DNA of 64,000 nucleotides from Alkalihalophilus pseudofirmus (GCF_029094545.1 NZ_CP117836.1:1-64000); one strand, 5' to 3'; positions 17,996 through 27,412 are shown, numbered from the stretch's first letter. Made by a program: numbers and translations. Notes: generated from the letters alone by a model not told the origin.

Positions 17996-19766
17996 ATACA
18001 TTGGACAACTACCGAAAATAGGGATTAGACCTACTATTGATGGGAGAAGAGGAGGAGTAAGAGAATCTTTAGAAGAAACAACGATGGGCATGGCAAAAAA
18101 TGTAGCTGAATTTCTAAGTAACAATCTAAAACACTACAATGGAGAAGAAGTAGAGTGTGTAATTGCTGACATTTGTATTGGGGGTGTCACCGAAGCAGAA
18201 AAAACACGTCAAAAATTCGAACGTGAGGGGGTGGGAGTATCCATTACAGTGACTCCTTGCTGGTGTTATGGCAGTGAAACGATGGATATGGATCCGCATA
18301 TTCCAAAGGCAATTTGGGGGTTTAATGGTACAGAGCGTCCAGGAGCTGTCTATTTAGCTGCTGTTTTAGCTGCTTATAATCAAAAGGGATTACCAGCTTA
18401 TGGAATATACAGTCATGACGTGCAGGATGCAGGAGATGAGACTATCCCTATCGATGTTCAAGATAAGTTACTACGATTTTCTAAAGCGGGTCTGGCTGTT
18501 GCTATGATGAAAGGTAAATCCTATTTATCTATGGGCTCAGTATCTATGGGGATAGCTGGAAGTATGGTACAAGAAGAGTTCTTTCAAGATTATTTAGGAA
18601 TGAGAAATGAGTATATTGATATGACTGAGTTTGTACGAAGAATGGAGTTAAAGCTTTTTGATGAGGTCGAATTTGACCAAGCATTAAAATGGGCAAATGA
18701 GCATTTGCAAATGGGAGAAGATTTCAATAAGGAAGATTGTCAGCGGACATCTGATCAAAAAGAAGAAGATTGGAAAAAGTCTATTAAAATGGCGTTAATT
18801 ACAAAAGACTTGATGGTTGGAAACCCCCATCTATACGACAAAGGTTATGAGGAAGAATCTTATGGCCATAATGCTTTAATTGCTGGTTTCCAAGGGCAAA
18901 GGCAATGGACAGATCATTTTCCAAATGGTGACTTCATGGAAGCTATCTTAAATTCATCTTTTGATTGGAATGGTAAGAGACCCCCTTACTTATTGGCAAC
19001 TGAAAATGATAGCTTGAATGGTGTTGGGATGATGATGGGACACCTATTAACGAATACAGCTCAAGTGTTTGCCGATGTGCGTACATTTTGGAGTAGTGAT
19101 TCAGTGAAGAGAGTGACTGGTAAAAAGCTAAGTGGAATCGCTGAGAATGGAATTATTCATTTAATTAACTCTGGGCCAGCTTCTCTTGATGGCACCGGTC
19201 AACAAAAAAGAGATGGAAAACCTGCGATGAAGCCATTTTGGGAGATTACGGATGAGGAAGTTGGAAAGTGTCTTCAAGCAACTAAGTGGCATCCAGCATC
19301 AACGGAATATTTTCGAGGAGGAGGCTTCTCAACGAGTTACACAACTAAAGGTAACATGCCTGTAACGATCTTCAGGCTCAACTTAGTCAAGGGTCTAGGA
19401 CCAGTATTACAGTTAGCAGAAGGTTATACAGTTGAATTGGAACAGGATGTCCATGATGCTTTAAACCTTAGAACAGATCCCACATGGCCTACTACTTGGT
19501 TTGTTCCAAAGTTAACAGGTCAAGGAGTGTTTCATGATGTCTATTCAGTTATGAATAATTGGGGGGCGAATCATTGTGTCGTAAGTTACGGCCATGTGGG
19601 TGCAGATCTTATTACCTTAGCTTCAATGTTACGTATACCGGTAAATATGCATAATGTTTCACATGATAAAATTTATCGTCCAAGTGCATGGACTATGTTT
19701 GGAACTGATAATCCAGAATCTGCAGATTTCTTAGCATGTAAAAATTATGGAGCATTGTATAAGTAG
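17982..19766 (+). CDS. fucI: L-fucose isomerase
   Basis: The protein of about 594 residues matches bacterial L-fucose isomerase, a manganese-dependent aldose-ketose isomerase converting L-fucose to L-fuculose. Landmarks are [18 protein letters not shown] near the N-terminus, [14 protein letters not shown] near 103, a Glu/Asp metal-ligand region ([25 protein letters not shown]) and [14 protein letters not shown] near 545. ATG 17982 follows AAAGGAGACAGTG; a GTG two codons earlier is possible. It overlaps the kinase gene. Confidence 0.93.
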   Translation: MQTDRYIGQLPKIGIRPTIDGRRGGVRESLEETTMGMAKNVAEFLSNNLKHYNGEEVECVIADICIGGVTEAEKTRQKFEREGVGVSITVTPCWCYGSETMDMDPHIPKAIWGFNGTERPGAVYLAAVLAAYNQKGLPAYGIYSHDVQDAGDETIPIDVQDKLLRFSKAGLAVAMMKGKSYLSMGSVSMGIAGSMVQEEFFQDYLGMRNEYIDMTEFVRRMELKLFDEVEFDQALKWANEHLQMGEDFNKEDCQRTSDQKEEDWKKSIKMALITKDLMVGNPHLYDKGYEEESYGHNALIAGFQGQRQWTDHFPNGDFMEAILNSSFDWNGKRPPYLLATENDSLNGVGMMMGHLLTNTAQVFADVRTFWSSDSVKRVTGKKLSGIAENGIIHLINSGPASLDGTGQQKRDGKPAMKPFWEITDEEVGKCLQATKWHPASTEYFRGGGFSTSYTTKGNMPVTIFRLNLVKGLGPVLQLAEGYTVELEQDVHDALNLRTDPTWPTTWFVPKLTGQGVFHDVYSVMNNWGANHCVVSYGHVGADLITLASMLRIPVNMHNVSHDKIYRPSAWTMFGTDNPESADFLACKNYGALYK

Positions 19767-19923
19767 CCTCCTCAGATAGAACCTCCGCCTACTAATCTTG
19801 AAAGGGATTTTTTCATGTTGACTTTATGAGGGAAACTTAAGGGCTGGGATATAATTTTGCTCAGTTTTAAGCGATTGTTATTCTTTTTTAAAGCTATTAA
19901 TTCTAATGTGAGGAGAGATAATT

Positions 19924-20805
19924 ATGAAGGTTGGATTAAGTACGTATAGCTTGGTCAATGAACTTCAAGAAGGAAAAATGACGGTATTAGATGTTATTCA
20001 ATGGATTGCTGATAATGGTGGAGAACATATGGAAATTGTTCCTTATGGTTTTGAAGTCGTAGATGATCCCGAACTAGCAGATCAAATCAGAGAAAAAGCG
20101 GCATCGGTTGGAGTTGAACTTTCAGCTTATTCATTACCAGCAAACTTTGTTCAAGATTCTGAAGAAGCTTTTCTCGAAGAAGTGGAGCGTTTAAAAAGGC
20201 ATGTTGACATTGTCCATCGTATGGGGATAAAGATTATGCGTCATGATGTAACAGCGTTTCAATTAAAACCCGAAGAAATGACGATACATTATTTTGAAGA
20301 GCACCTTTCAAAGTTTGTTAAAGGTAGTCAGTTGTTGGCTGATTACGCCTTACCATTTGGTATCACAACAACTATTGAAAATCATGGTTTTAATGTTCAG
20401 TCAAGTGATCGTGTACAACGTGTTATCAAAGCTGTAAACCGTGAGAATTTCAAAACAACACTTGATATATGTAATTTTCTTTGTATTGATGAAGATCCAC
20501 TTGTAGGTGTTAAGAAAAATATTAACTATGCAAAAACTATACATTTTAAAGACTTTTATGTTCGTCCTTATTATGAAAATCCTGGAGATGGTGTTTGGTT
20601 TAGGTCAGTAAATGGAAACTACTTACGCGGGGCAATTGTTGGGCATGGTGATTTAAACATCCGTGAAATCATTAAAATCATTAAAAGTTCTGGCTATAAC
20701 GGGTATATAGCAGTGGAATTTGAAGGGATGGAAGATTGTAAAATTGGATCTAAAATTGCTATAGGTAATGTAAGAAGGTTATGGGATGAGGATGAAATGC
20801 AGTAA
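19924..20805 (+). CDS. Sugar phosphate isomerase/epimerase-like TIM-barrel protein
   Basis: This 293-residue AP-endonuclease-2-type TIM barrel has LSTYSLVNEL at the N-terminus, EIVPYGFE, the metal-ligand-like TTIENHGFN near residue 155, TLDICNF near 180 and VEFEGMED near the end. The family covers xylose isomerase-like epimerases, and the substrate is not evident. It follows fucI by 157 bases without an obvious terminator and is directly followed by an oxidoreductase, a pairing common in sugar or inositol oxidation routes. AGGAGAGATAATT precedes the ATG. Confidence 0.8.
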   Translation: MKVGLSTYSLVNELQEGKMTVLDVIQWIADNGGEHMEIVPYGFEVVDDPELADQIREKAASVGVELSAYSLPANFVQDSEEAFLEEVERLKRHVDIVHRMGIKIMRHDVTAFQLKPEEMTIHYFEEHLSKFVKGSQLLADYALPFGITTTIENHGFNVQSSDRVQRVIKAVNRENFKTTLDICNFLCIDEDPLVGVKKNINYAKTIHFKDFYVRPYYENPGDGVWFRSVNGNYLRGAIVGHGDLNIREIIKIIKSSGYNGYIAVEFEGMEDCKIGSKIAIGNVRRLWDEDEMQ

Positions 20806-20826
20806 TGAGGGAGGATTGATTCTATC

Positions 20827-21885
20827 TTGAATAACTTAAAGGTGTGTGTAATTGGTACTGGATCGATTTCAGATATGCATTTTCAATCTTATGTAAATAA
20901 TCCAGATGCTGTTGTGTATGGTGTTTATGATTATTCAAAGGAAAGGGCAGAAGAAAAAGCAAAAAAGTATGAGATTGCGCGTATTTATAATAACTTGGAA
21001 GAAGTTTATCAGGATACGAATCTAGATGCGATAAGCATTTGTACTTGGAACAATACTCACGCAGATATTTCGATAAATGCTCTTAAAAGCGGAAAGCATG
21101 TGTTAGTAGAGAAGCCGTTATCAATGACGGTTGAAGAAGCATTGAAAGTACAAGAAGCTACAAAGAAATATAAGAAAATACTACAGGTCGGCTTCGTAAG
21201 AAGATTTGCTACAAATACTAAAGTATTAAAATCTTTTATTGATAAGGGAGCATTGGGCGAGATTTATTATGCCAAAGCAACTTACTTACGGCGTCTAGGG
21301 AACCCCGGAGGATGGTTTGCCGATAAAGAGCGCTCTGGTGGTGGACCATTAATGGACCTTGGGATACATATCATCGATCTTTGTTGGTATTTAATGGGGC
21401 GCCCAAAGGTGAAGTCAATATCCGGTACAACTTACAATCATCTTGGAAATCGAGGAAATGTTGAAAATCTAAGTTTTTATAAAGCTGCAGAGTATGAAAA
21501 AGAAAAAAACACAGTTGAAGATATGGCAAATGCTCTTATAACTTTTGAAAACGGTTCTTCTTTAATGGCAGATGTATCTTTTACATTACACGCTAAAAAA
21601 GATGAAACTCAAGTAAAGTTATTTGGCACTAAAGGTGGAGCTGAATTAGAACCAGAGTTAGTTATGATGAGTGAAGAGAATAATACTATATTAAATATAC
21701 ATCCGCAAATTGATCATTTGACTTTTGACTTTTCCAATGCATTTCAAAATGAAATAGATTCGTTTGTGACAAGTTGTTTAACTGGAATGGAGCCAATCGC
21801 CCCTGTTGAGGACGGTATTGAAGTTATGAAGATAATAACAAGTATTTATGAATCTTCAGAAAAAAAGAGAGTAGTGACATTCTAA
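20827..21885 (+). CDS. Gfo/Idh/MocA family oxidoreductase
   Basis: The 352-residue NAD(P)-dependent oxidoreductase has an N-terminal Rossmann motif VIGTGSIS, the family motif HVLVEKPLSM near residue 92 with the conserved Lys, and the catalytic region GGPLMDLGIHIIDL near 174. It starts at TTG 20827 after GAGGGAGG. The substrate is unknown. With the preceding TIM-barrel gene it may oxidise or epimerise a pathway side product. A strong terminator at 21970 ends the operon. Confidence 0.85.
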   Translation: MNNLKVCVIGTGSISDMHFQSYVNNPDAVVYGVYDYSKERAEEKAKKYEIARIYNNLEEVYQDTNLDAISICTWNNTHADISINALKSGKHVLVEKPLSMTVEEALKVQEATKKYKKILQVGFVRRFATNTKVLKSFIDKGALGEIYYAKATYLRRLGNPGGWFADKERSGGGPLMDLGIHIIDLCWYLMGRPKVKSISGTTYNHLGNRGNVENLSFYKAAEYEKEKNTVEDMANALITFENGSSLMADVSFTLHAKKDETQVKLFGTKGGAELEPELVMMSEENNTILNIHPQIDHLTFDFSNAFQNEIDSFVTSCLTGMEPIAPVEDGIEVMKIITSIYESSEKKRVVTF

Positions 21886-21969
21886 TTGGATAGAAGTAAT
21901 AATAATCTTTCATTTAAATGGAACAAAGAATGGATCAAAATCTATTAAAAAGCTGTTAACTAAATGTAC

Positions 21970-22010
21970 GCTTGTTTTGATCAATCTTCTTTCAAAACAA
22001 GCTATTTCTT
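21970..22010 (+). terminator. Intrinsic terminator of the fucose operon
   Basis: GCTTGTTTTGA (21970-21980) pairs with TCAAAACAAGC (21992-22002), followed by a T-rich tract. Confidence 0.8.
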
Positions 22011-22114
22011 TTTGTTTTGAAAGGGACAAGTAAACTTTATGCATGTGAGTTCAATTTTAAGAAATTATACTTCCAGCTTTAGAAATCCCTCACAATTAAG
22101 TACTCTTTATGTAT

Positions 22115-22155
22115 AACAAAGCCCCTTTTCTAAGCATTAAAAATGGGGCTTTGTT
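22115..22155 (-). terminator. Terminator of the luxR-type gene (possibly bidirectional)
   Basis: AACAAAGCCCC (22115-22125) pairs perfectly with GGGGCTTTGTT (22145-22155). It lies 10 bases past the stop of the minus-strand regulator. Confidence 0.75.
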
Positions 22156-22165
22156 CTTAACACTT

Positions 22166-22771
22166 TTAGACGGAGGCTCTATTTACTTCAATAACCCTCT
22201 TAACGATTTCAATTTTATTTTTCACTCTTAACTTCTTCTTGATTCTACTAATATTATTATTGACTGTATGCACACTTATACATGCTTTGTTTGCTATTTC
22301 TTCAGTCTTATACCCATTAAATAGGTAGTGGACAATATCTTTTTCAGTTTGGTTAAACGTAGAGAAAGGTTCTTGGGTGAAAGAAGGCGCCTCTTCATTC
22401 TCTTCCCCTTTTTGTACCTCTTTTAGGACTAGTTCTTGAAAGGTTAATGCTAAATAGGGGTGGTAAGTGACTGCTTTATTTAATTCTTCACCAAGAGTCT
22501 CCTTTATAGAAGGGATAACACTCGCCTCATGGTACGTTAAAATGGAATTAACTAATGCTCTCTCTTCAGGGTCTATAGCCCAAATAATCATTGAATCATT
22601 AAGTTCTTCAAGTAAGTCATCTATGAAAGAAGCAACGTGTTTCCATTTCAGATTTAGGTAATGTATTGTAATGGTTTGCGGTGTTTTTTTGAAATGACGT
22701 TTAATGGCAGGGGATAGTGAACGATGAGTAGTAATAACAGCAATGCGTGAAACATTAGGTCTTACAATCAA
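22166..22771 (-). CDS. LuxR-type helix-turn-helix regulator
   Basis: The C-terminal third of this 201-residue protein is a clear LuxR/GerE HTH: LFNGYKTEEIANKACISVHT then VNNNISRIKKKLRVKNK (residues about 145-190). The N-terminal 120 residues resemble a receiver-like or PAS-like fold only vaguely, and I see no DD/D/K phosphorylation set, so the signal input is unknown. It is monocistronic with its own terminator. The target is unknown; the SLH/MBL operon downstream on the other strand is a neighbour only. Confidence 0.75.
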   Translation of the reverse strand: MIVRPNVSRIAVITTHRSLSPAIKRHFKKTPQTITIHYLNLKWKHVASFIDDLLEELNDSMIIWAIDPEERALVNSILTYHEASVIPSIKETLGEELNKAVTYHPYLALTFQELVLKEVQKGEENEEAPSFTQEPFSTFNQTEKDIVHYLFNGYKTEEIANKACISVHTVNNNISRIKKKLRVKNKIEIVKRVIEVNRASV

Positions 22772-22936
22772 TCCTTATTCAACTTCCTTTCTCAACCTCA
22801 TTAGGCATACAAATATTCCCTAAATATAAAAAGAATAGTAACCCTTAAGAATATTAACCTATTTTGTATACTATAAGAAACATGTCGAAAGTTGTATTTA
22901 ATTGTAGAATAATGGTAATTGGGTAAACAGGGAAGA

Positions 22937-23260
22937 TTATTCTGTAGACGTTAAGTGGTTTAACATATCATGTGCGAGGTGTAGCATTTCGGTGTAATAC
23001 TCAACTGGCAGATTTAAATTAGAGGCTGCAATATCAAAGGTTCGACGCGTATCGCGGTATCCATTTTCCGCTTTTTCTTTCTCAACACATTTATCTTCGT
23101 CATAAATTTCTCGTAAATCATCCGGCAAATAAAAGAGAGCATTTTGACGCTCTAGGTGTGTAATTAGTTCATCTACTTCATCTTGAAACTCTTCTTCTAA
23201 GAATGATAGCCATTCTTCATCGGGCAATTGGTTAAATCCATCTTCCATATCTTCATTCAT
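22937..23260 (-). CDS. Hypothetical acidic protein
   Basis: This is a 107-residue, strongly acidic soluble protein (MNEDMEDGFNQLPDEEW at the start). I do not recognise the family. No signal peptide or membrane segment is visible, and it is probably mostly helical. The reversed AAGGAGGAATGACAT ribosome site upstream of the ATG supports expression. It stands alone between the LuxR gene and the SLH/MBL operon. Confidence 0.6.
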   Translation of the reverse strand: MNEDMEDGFNQLPDEEWLSFLEEEFQDEVDELITHLERQNALFYLPDDLREIYDEDKCVEKEKAENGYRDTRRTFDIAASNLNLPVEYYTEMLHLAHDMLNHLTSTE

Positions 23261-23423
23261 ATGTCATTCCTCCTTATATAGCATTTTTCGACACCACCAT
23301 TGGATTTCCCTCTAACTAGTGATATATTTCACCTTTTATAAAGAATAGTCTATGAGAAAATTATGTTGAGGAGCCTTATCCATGGTACCATAAACACAGT
23401 AAAACGAAGGAGGAGGATGAGAA

Positions 23424-25055
23424 ATGAATAAACCGAGTATATTTTTTACCTTATTAATCGTGTTAACTTTGATTGTTACACCGGTCAATGCTCAGATTAA
23501 ATTCCCGGATGTCGCCAATTCACACTGGGGAATCAATGAAATTACTTATCTATCTGAAAAAGGGATTATTAATGGATATCCTGATGGAAGATTTGGTCCA
23601 ACCGATAATGTGACACGTGGAGATGCCGCTATCATGATAGCCGGTGCTCTAGGGTTGGAGTTAACAGGATCAAAAGCCCCTTTTAACGATGTACCACAAA
23701 CCTATTATGCTCATGATGCCATCTCAGCTGTTGCTGCAGAAGGGATTATTGGCGGATATAGAGGTAACTATTCACCGCGTGATCCATTAACAAGAGGACA
23801 GATGGCCGCAATCCTTCAACGCGCCTTTAACTTATCTGGAACGTGGGACAGAGAGTTTAAGGATGTAGCTAACGATCATTTATTTTATTCGAGCATTCAA
23901 GCAGTAGCTTCTCATAATATTACGGTGGGATACCCCGACCTAACGTTTAAGCCAAGTAATCACACGCAACGAGCTGAGTTCTCTGCCTTTTTAGCTAGAA
24001 CTTTAGAAGAAGAATTCAGACCTAAATTGAATTCACCTTTACCAATCGATGACTTAGAAATTCACCATTTAGATGTAGGACAAGGTGACTCTACCCTTAT
24101 TATAGCTCCAAATGGTAGAACCATTTTAATCGATGCCGGTACGCAGACTGCTGGTCAACAAGTGGTAAGCTACTTAAAACAAGCGGGTATAACGACAATC
24201 GACCATCTTATTATCACTCATGCTCATGCGGACCATGTAGGCGGTGCTGTTCAGGTGATGAGTGAATTACAAGTAAATAATGTCATAGATAGTGGGATTC
24301 CTCATACCTCACAAACATACTTAAACTATTTAACCTATATTGATGAACATAATATTCCGTTTGAAGTAGCAACAGTAGGTGACTCTATTAACATAGATCC
24401 TTCACTAGATATTATAGTCGTAAATAGCGGGGAAGAAGGAGATAGTTTAAATGATGCTTCCGTCTCCTTACACCTTACGTATGATTCATTCACATATTTA
24501 ATTACAGGTGATGCAGAGGAAACAGCTGAGCACCGTATTGTAGAACAATTCAACGTACAATCTGACGTATTAAGAGTAGGGCATCATGGATCTCGCACCA
24601 GTACGACTCCTTACTTCCTGACGAATGTGTTGCCACAAACGGCCATTATTAGCGTGGGTGAAGGTAATTCTTACGGACATCCGCATCCAGAAGTTTTAGA
24701 TCGTTTAAAAGAAGCTGGAGTAGCAGATATTTTCACCACGATCGGTGGAAATGTCATTGTCTATTCTGATGGTAATGGCTACACCGTAGACAAACAAAAC
24801 GGTAATGGGCAGCCAGGTTCGGAACCGATCATCGATGATCCAATTGACGAATCACCTACCTTTCCAATTAATATTAATACAGCTGGTTTTGAGGAGCTTC
24901 AGTATATTACTGGAGTAGGTGACGTGATTGCTCAAAGGATCATTGACTACCGTCAAGCGAATGGTCCATTTCAAGCGATAGCAGAGATTAAAAATGTTAG
25001 TGGTATTGGAGATGCAACGTTTGAGAGAATGAAAGACCAAATCACAGTACACTAA
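23424..25055 (+). CDS. Secreted SLH + ComEC-type metallo-beta-lactamase + helix-hairpin-helix protein
   Basis: The 543-residue protein has four parts. Residues 1-23 are a signal peptide ending VNA. Three S-layer homology domains follow at about 26-70, 86-130 and 145-190, which would anchor it to wall polymer. Residues 208-450 form a ComEC/Rec2-like metallo-beta-lactamase domain with LDVGQGDS and the zinc motif HAHADHVGG (266-274), plus TGDAEE and VGHHGS. Residues 481-543 form a ComEA-like helix-hairpin-helix DNA-binding unit (INTAGFEELQYI, VSGIGDATFERM). It looks like a surface-anchored nuclease or phosphodiesterase acting on external DNA. AAGGAGGAGGATGAG precedes the ATG. It is followed after 3 bases by a DUF3006 gene. 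Confidence 0.88.
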   Translation: MNKPSIFFTLLIVLTLIVTPVNAQIKFPDVANSHWGINEITYLSEKGIINGYPDGRFGPTDNVTRGDAAIMIAGALGLELTGSKAPFNDVPQTYYAHDAISAVAAEGIIGGYRGNYSPRDPLTRGQMAAILQRAFNLSGTWDREFKDVANDHLFYSSIQAVASHNITVGYPDLTFKPSNHTQRAEFSAFLARTLEEEFRPKLNSPLPIDDLEIHHLDVGQGDSTLIIAPNGRTILIDAGTQTAGQQVVSYLKQAGITTIDHLIITHAHADHVGGAVQVMSELQVNNVIDSGIPHTSQTYLNYLTYIDEHNIPFEVATVGDSINIDPSLDIIVVNSGEEGDSLNDASVSLHLTYDSFTYLITGDAEETAEHRIVEQFNVQSDVLRVGHHGSRTSTTPYFLTNVLPQTAIISVGEGNSYGHPHPEVLDRLKEAGVADIFTTIGGNVIVYSDGNGYTVDKQNGNGQPGSEPIIDDPIDESPTFPININTAGFEELQYITGVGDVIAQRIIDYRQANGPFQAIAEIKNVSGIGDATFERMKDQITVH

Positions 25056-25067
25056 AGGGTGAGGGTC

Positions 25068-25325
25068 ATGGAGAAGTACACAGTAGATCGGATAGAAGAT
25101 GGTCGAATGGCCGTGCTTTTGAAACGTAATAACGAAAAAATCAGCAAAGATATTCCTCTGAATAGCCTTCCTGAAGGTATTTCAGAGGGTGATATCTTAT
25201 CTATCAGATTTGATGATCAGGGTAACATAATACAGGCTAAAGTATTAAAGCAAGAGAAAGAAGCAGCTCTAAAAAAAGCTAATGATTTATTAGAGAAGCT
25301 GAAAAATAAAAACAAGAAATCGTAA
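25068..25325 (+). CDS. DUF3006-like small protein
   Basis: This acidic/basic protein of about 85 residues begins MEKYTVDRIEDGRMAVLL and matches the DUF3006 pattern (a small beta domain followed by a Lys-rich helical tail). DUF3006 genes are often found beside ComEC-like MBL genes, as here. The function is unknown. I chose ATG 25068 after AGGGTGAGGG; GTG 25059 is the alternative. A strong terminator follows at 25333. Confidence 0.75.
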   Translation: MEKYTVDRIEDGRMAVLLKRNNEKISKDIPLNSLPEGISEGDILSIRFDDQGNIIQAKVLKQEKEAALKKANDLLEKLKNKNKKS

Positions 25326-25332
25326 TTCGTTC

Positions 25333-25360
25333 AAGCACTTACATTAGTAAGTGCTTTTTT
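25333..25360 (+). terminator. Intrinsic terminator of the SLH-MBL operon
   Basis: AAGCACTTAC (25333-25342) pairs with GTAAGTGCTT (25347-25356) around a 4-base loop and runs into six Ts. Confidence 0.9.
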
Positions 25361-25686
25361 GTAGATGACCCGTAATTAAAAGAGGATCTCGTACAGTGGG
25401 TGGAAGGTGTGCCCAGAATAGAAGGTAAAGAAAAAGCACATCAGAAAAAAGTTCCTTTTGACTTGCCTCTTTTCACTTTCACTTAACCTACTTATACTAA
25501 CTAGTTATTATGTTTAATTAAAAAACTTCAAAAAAGTTGTATACTTTTTTACTTTACAATTGTTATATAGGTGAGTGATCACTACGTACTAAATGCTAAA
25601 CGATTATGATAGAGGGCTTTTTGTCTATTAATGGTAGGCAATTGTTTAAATAGTGTTAATGTCAGTACGCAAACAATATATTATAA
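25361..25686. other. Intergenic region without recognisable gene
   Basis: AT-rich DNA with in-frame stops throughout on the + strand. A TTGTATACTTTTTTACTTTA-like promoter-rich stretch lies near 25537, but no convincing start codon leads into the open frame that begins at 25687. Confidence 0.5.
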
Positions 25687-26178
25687 TATTTTACTAATAT
25701 TCTAGCTCTAGCAAGCCAAAAGGATAGCGAGGATGAGATCGAGGAACTTGCAGCACAATTAGAGTTTATATTTGAAAGTGCTGTCACATTTGATGATAAT
25801 GGTGTTCCGGTTGACGTAAACGTTGATCTTATTGAAGAAGAGTTTGGTCCGCTGCCTGAATTACAAAAAATTAAGGATTCATACGAAGTCAATGGACAAG
25901 TGTGTTATGAAAATGAATTTATGATTGAAAGTCCTACAATTGGTATCTTAAACTATAATTCTGTTGATGCTTGTATTGCGGATATGGTTTCAAGTAATTT
26001 CGGAATAACTGTAGCTGTAGCGTCTGTTCAGTCACTTATGCAATTTTTGAACGCAGGTCAATGGAATAATGCAGCAAGAGAGCTTGTAAGATTAGGAGCA
26101 AGGAACAATTTGGCTACAATCGCAGCCTCTTTACCTGTTTTCTTAACATATTGTGTGTACACAGTTGAAGGTTGGTAA
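25687..26178 (+). CDS. Unknown protein without canonical start; possibly 5'-truncated
   Basis: The frame is open from after TAA 25684-25686 to TAA 26178 (163 codons) and reads like real protein. An acidic first half contains SEDEIEELAAQLEFIFES. A hydrophobic, Ala-rich C-terminal part has three cysteines (QVCYEN, DACIADMV, YCVYTVEGW). There is no ATG/GTG/TTG with a ribosome site before GTG 25900, which would remove the conserved-looking N-terminal half. Either it starts at a rare codon (ATT 25699) or the N-terminus was lost. The build (acidic pro-part, then hydrophobic Cys-containing part) resembles secreted peptide precursors, but I do not recognise the family. A strong terminator follows directly. 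Confidence 0.5.
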   Translation, partial: YFTNILALASQKDSEDEIEELAAQLEFIFESAVTFDDNGVPVDVNVDLIEEEFGPLPELQKIKDSYEVNGQVCYENEFMIESPTIGILNYNSVDACIADMVSSNFGITVAVASVQSLMQFLNAGQWNNAARELVRLGARNNLATIAASLPVFLTYCVYTVEGW

Positions 26179-26188
26179 AATAGAATTT

Positions 26189-26222
26189 AGTTTGACTCTC
26201 AATGAGAGTCAAACTTTTTTTC
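26189..26222 (+). terminator. Intrinsic terminator
   Basis: AGTTTGACTCTC (26189-26200) pairs with GAGAGTCAAACT (26204-26215), followed by a run of seven Ts. It also overlaps the 3' end of the minus-strand gene at 26209. Confidence 0.9.
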
Positions 26223-26439
26223 TTTTTTTATAGGGGAAAATCCAATTGAACAGGGTAACTAGTAATGCGATTCCTAGTGAAAAGTAAAGAACCTTACCCC
26301 AACTTATAGAATCGTATCTAAGAAAATCTGCTATTGAAAAGAAAATAATACCCAGAATAGAATAGGTAAAAAAGGTTTTAACAAGGATATTAATAATAAA
26401 CACCCACTTTCGTTTAGGATATATTCCTAATGCTAACAT
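26209..26439 (-). CDS. Hypothetical small membrane protein
   Basis: This 76-residue protein has two predicted transmembrane segments (WVFIINILVKTFFTYSILGI and VLYFSLGIALLVTLFNWIF) and a basic tail KKRKKV. The family is not recognised. No clear ribosome site precedes the ATG, which lowers confidence. The basic tail is encoded by the T-rich tract shared with the opposing terminator. Confidence 0.45.
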   Translation of the reverse strand: MLALGIYPKRKWVFIINILVKTFFTYSILGIIFFSIADFLRYDSISWGKVLYFSLGIALLVTLFNWIFPYKKRKKV

Positions 26440-26696
26440 AATTTGGAGAGTTACAAATCATTCTTGTGTTCTCCTACTAATGACCCCGATGAAGAGTTTC
26501 TCTATTTTTCAGGTGCAAAATTCTACAATTATATATAGAAGATTTTTGTGCTAGCTAGCTGATGTGCATAGTGAGGGTATGATTCATATAAAACAACTCC
26601 AATCGCTAAATTAAGTAAGTTATACTATAAAATTCTCTAAAAACCTCTATCTTGTAAATGAGTTAATTGAGCGCTTTTTTTAAAAGGAGAGATAAA

Positions 26697-26966
26697 GTGA
26701 AAGCAGAGTTAAGTATTAAAAGCCGTAATGAAAGTTTAAGCATTATTTTATATTTTTTATCAATTATTTCAGCTATATTGTCATTTTTAATAGAAAGTGG
26801 ATCTTTTTTATTTGCTATGTTAGCTTTAGTACTTATTTCTACTTCTAAGGTAGAAGCATCAAGCAATAGGTTCTTAAAGTTTATAGGAATTCTTACATAC
26901 ATTCTTTATTTTTCGTGTGTTGGCTACCATGTGGTGATGTGGATTTATACTAACTTTATAACATGA
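26697..26966 (+). CDS. Hypothetical small membrane protein
   Basis: GTG 26697 follows AAAGGAGAGATAA and gives about 89 residues with three hydrophobic segments (ILYFLSIISAILSFLI, FLFAMLALVLIST, FIGILTYILYFSCVGYHVVM). An in-frame TTG at 26667 lacks a ribosome site. The family is not recognised. Confidence 0.6.
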   Translation: MKAELSIKSRNESLSIILYFLSIISAILSFLIESGSFLFAMLALVLISTSKVEASSNRFLKFIGILTYILYFSCVGYHVVMWIYTNFIT

Positions 26967-27049
26967 GGTGATAAATAGAGTGTACTTTAGCGAGGGTCAG
27001 CTCTTGTCTTATTCAACGAATCAGGGGTGTTTAGTAAGGGGGAGATGAA

Positions 27050-27310
27050 ATGAACGAAGAAAAAAGAAATGTGTATTTCTATTTGACTGTTGGAATATCG
27101 GGCTTCTTTTAATTGAATTAGCAGCCATGAGATATATTTCAGTTTCAATGACACGCTAGGACATAGCTTTGCTCTGTTTGGCTTTTTACTATAGTGATGT
27201 ATTTTCGGTTTGGGGAAAAGAAGTTAGGGATTAGGAAAAGAGAATCTATAATTAGTAAAATCATCTTTGTTGTTGTATTTTTCATATTTTCCTTTTGGCT
27301 ATATCTTTAA
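27050..27310 (+). pseudogene. Degraded small membrane protein gene
   Basis: ATG 27050 with the ribosome site AAGGGGGAG starts MNEEKRNVYFYLTVGISG, which stops at TAA 27110-27112. Membrane-protein-like text (LLIELAAMRYISVSM, then IIFVVVFFIFSFWLYL) continues in other frames to 27310. Several frameshifts and stops indicate decay. Confidence 0.4.
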
Positions 27311-27367
27311 TCAGGACGAAATAAAAAGCTTTATGACTACTTCAAGAAAAATTTAATTCTTCTTCGA

Positions 27368-27383
27368 CTAACGGAGCAGGTTT
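27368..27383 (+). repeat. Cassette-type repeat, right-core copy
   Basis: CTAACGGAGCAGGTTT is the right-end core of the dispersed element described at 28484. It precedes the minus-strand GNAT gene. Confidence 0.7.
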
Positions 27384-27412
27384 AAAATGACTTAAAAGCC
27401 ACTTCGCGGTTA

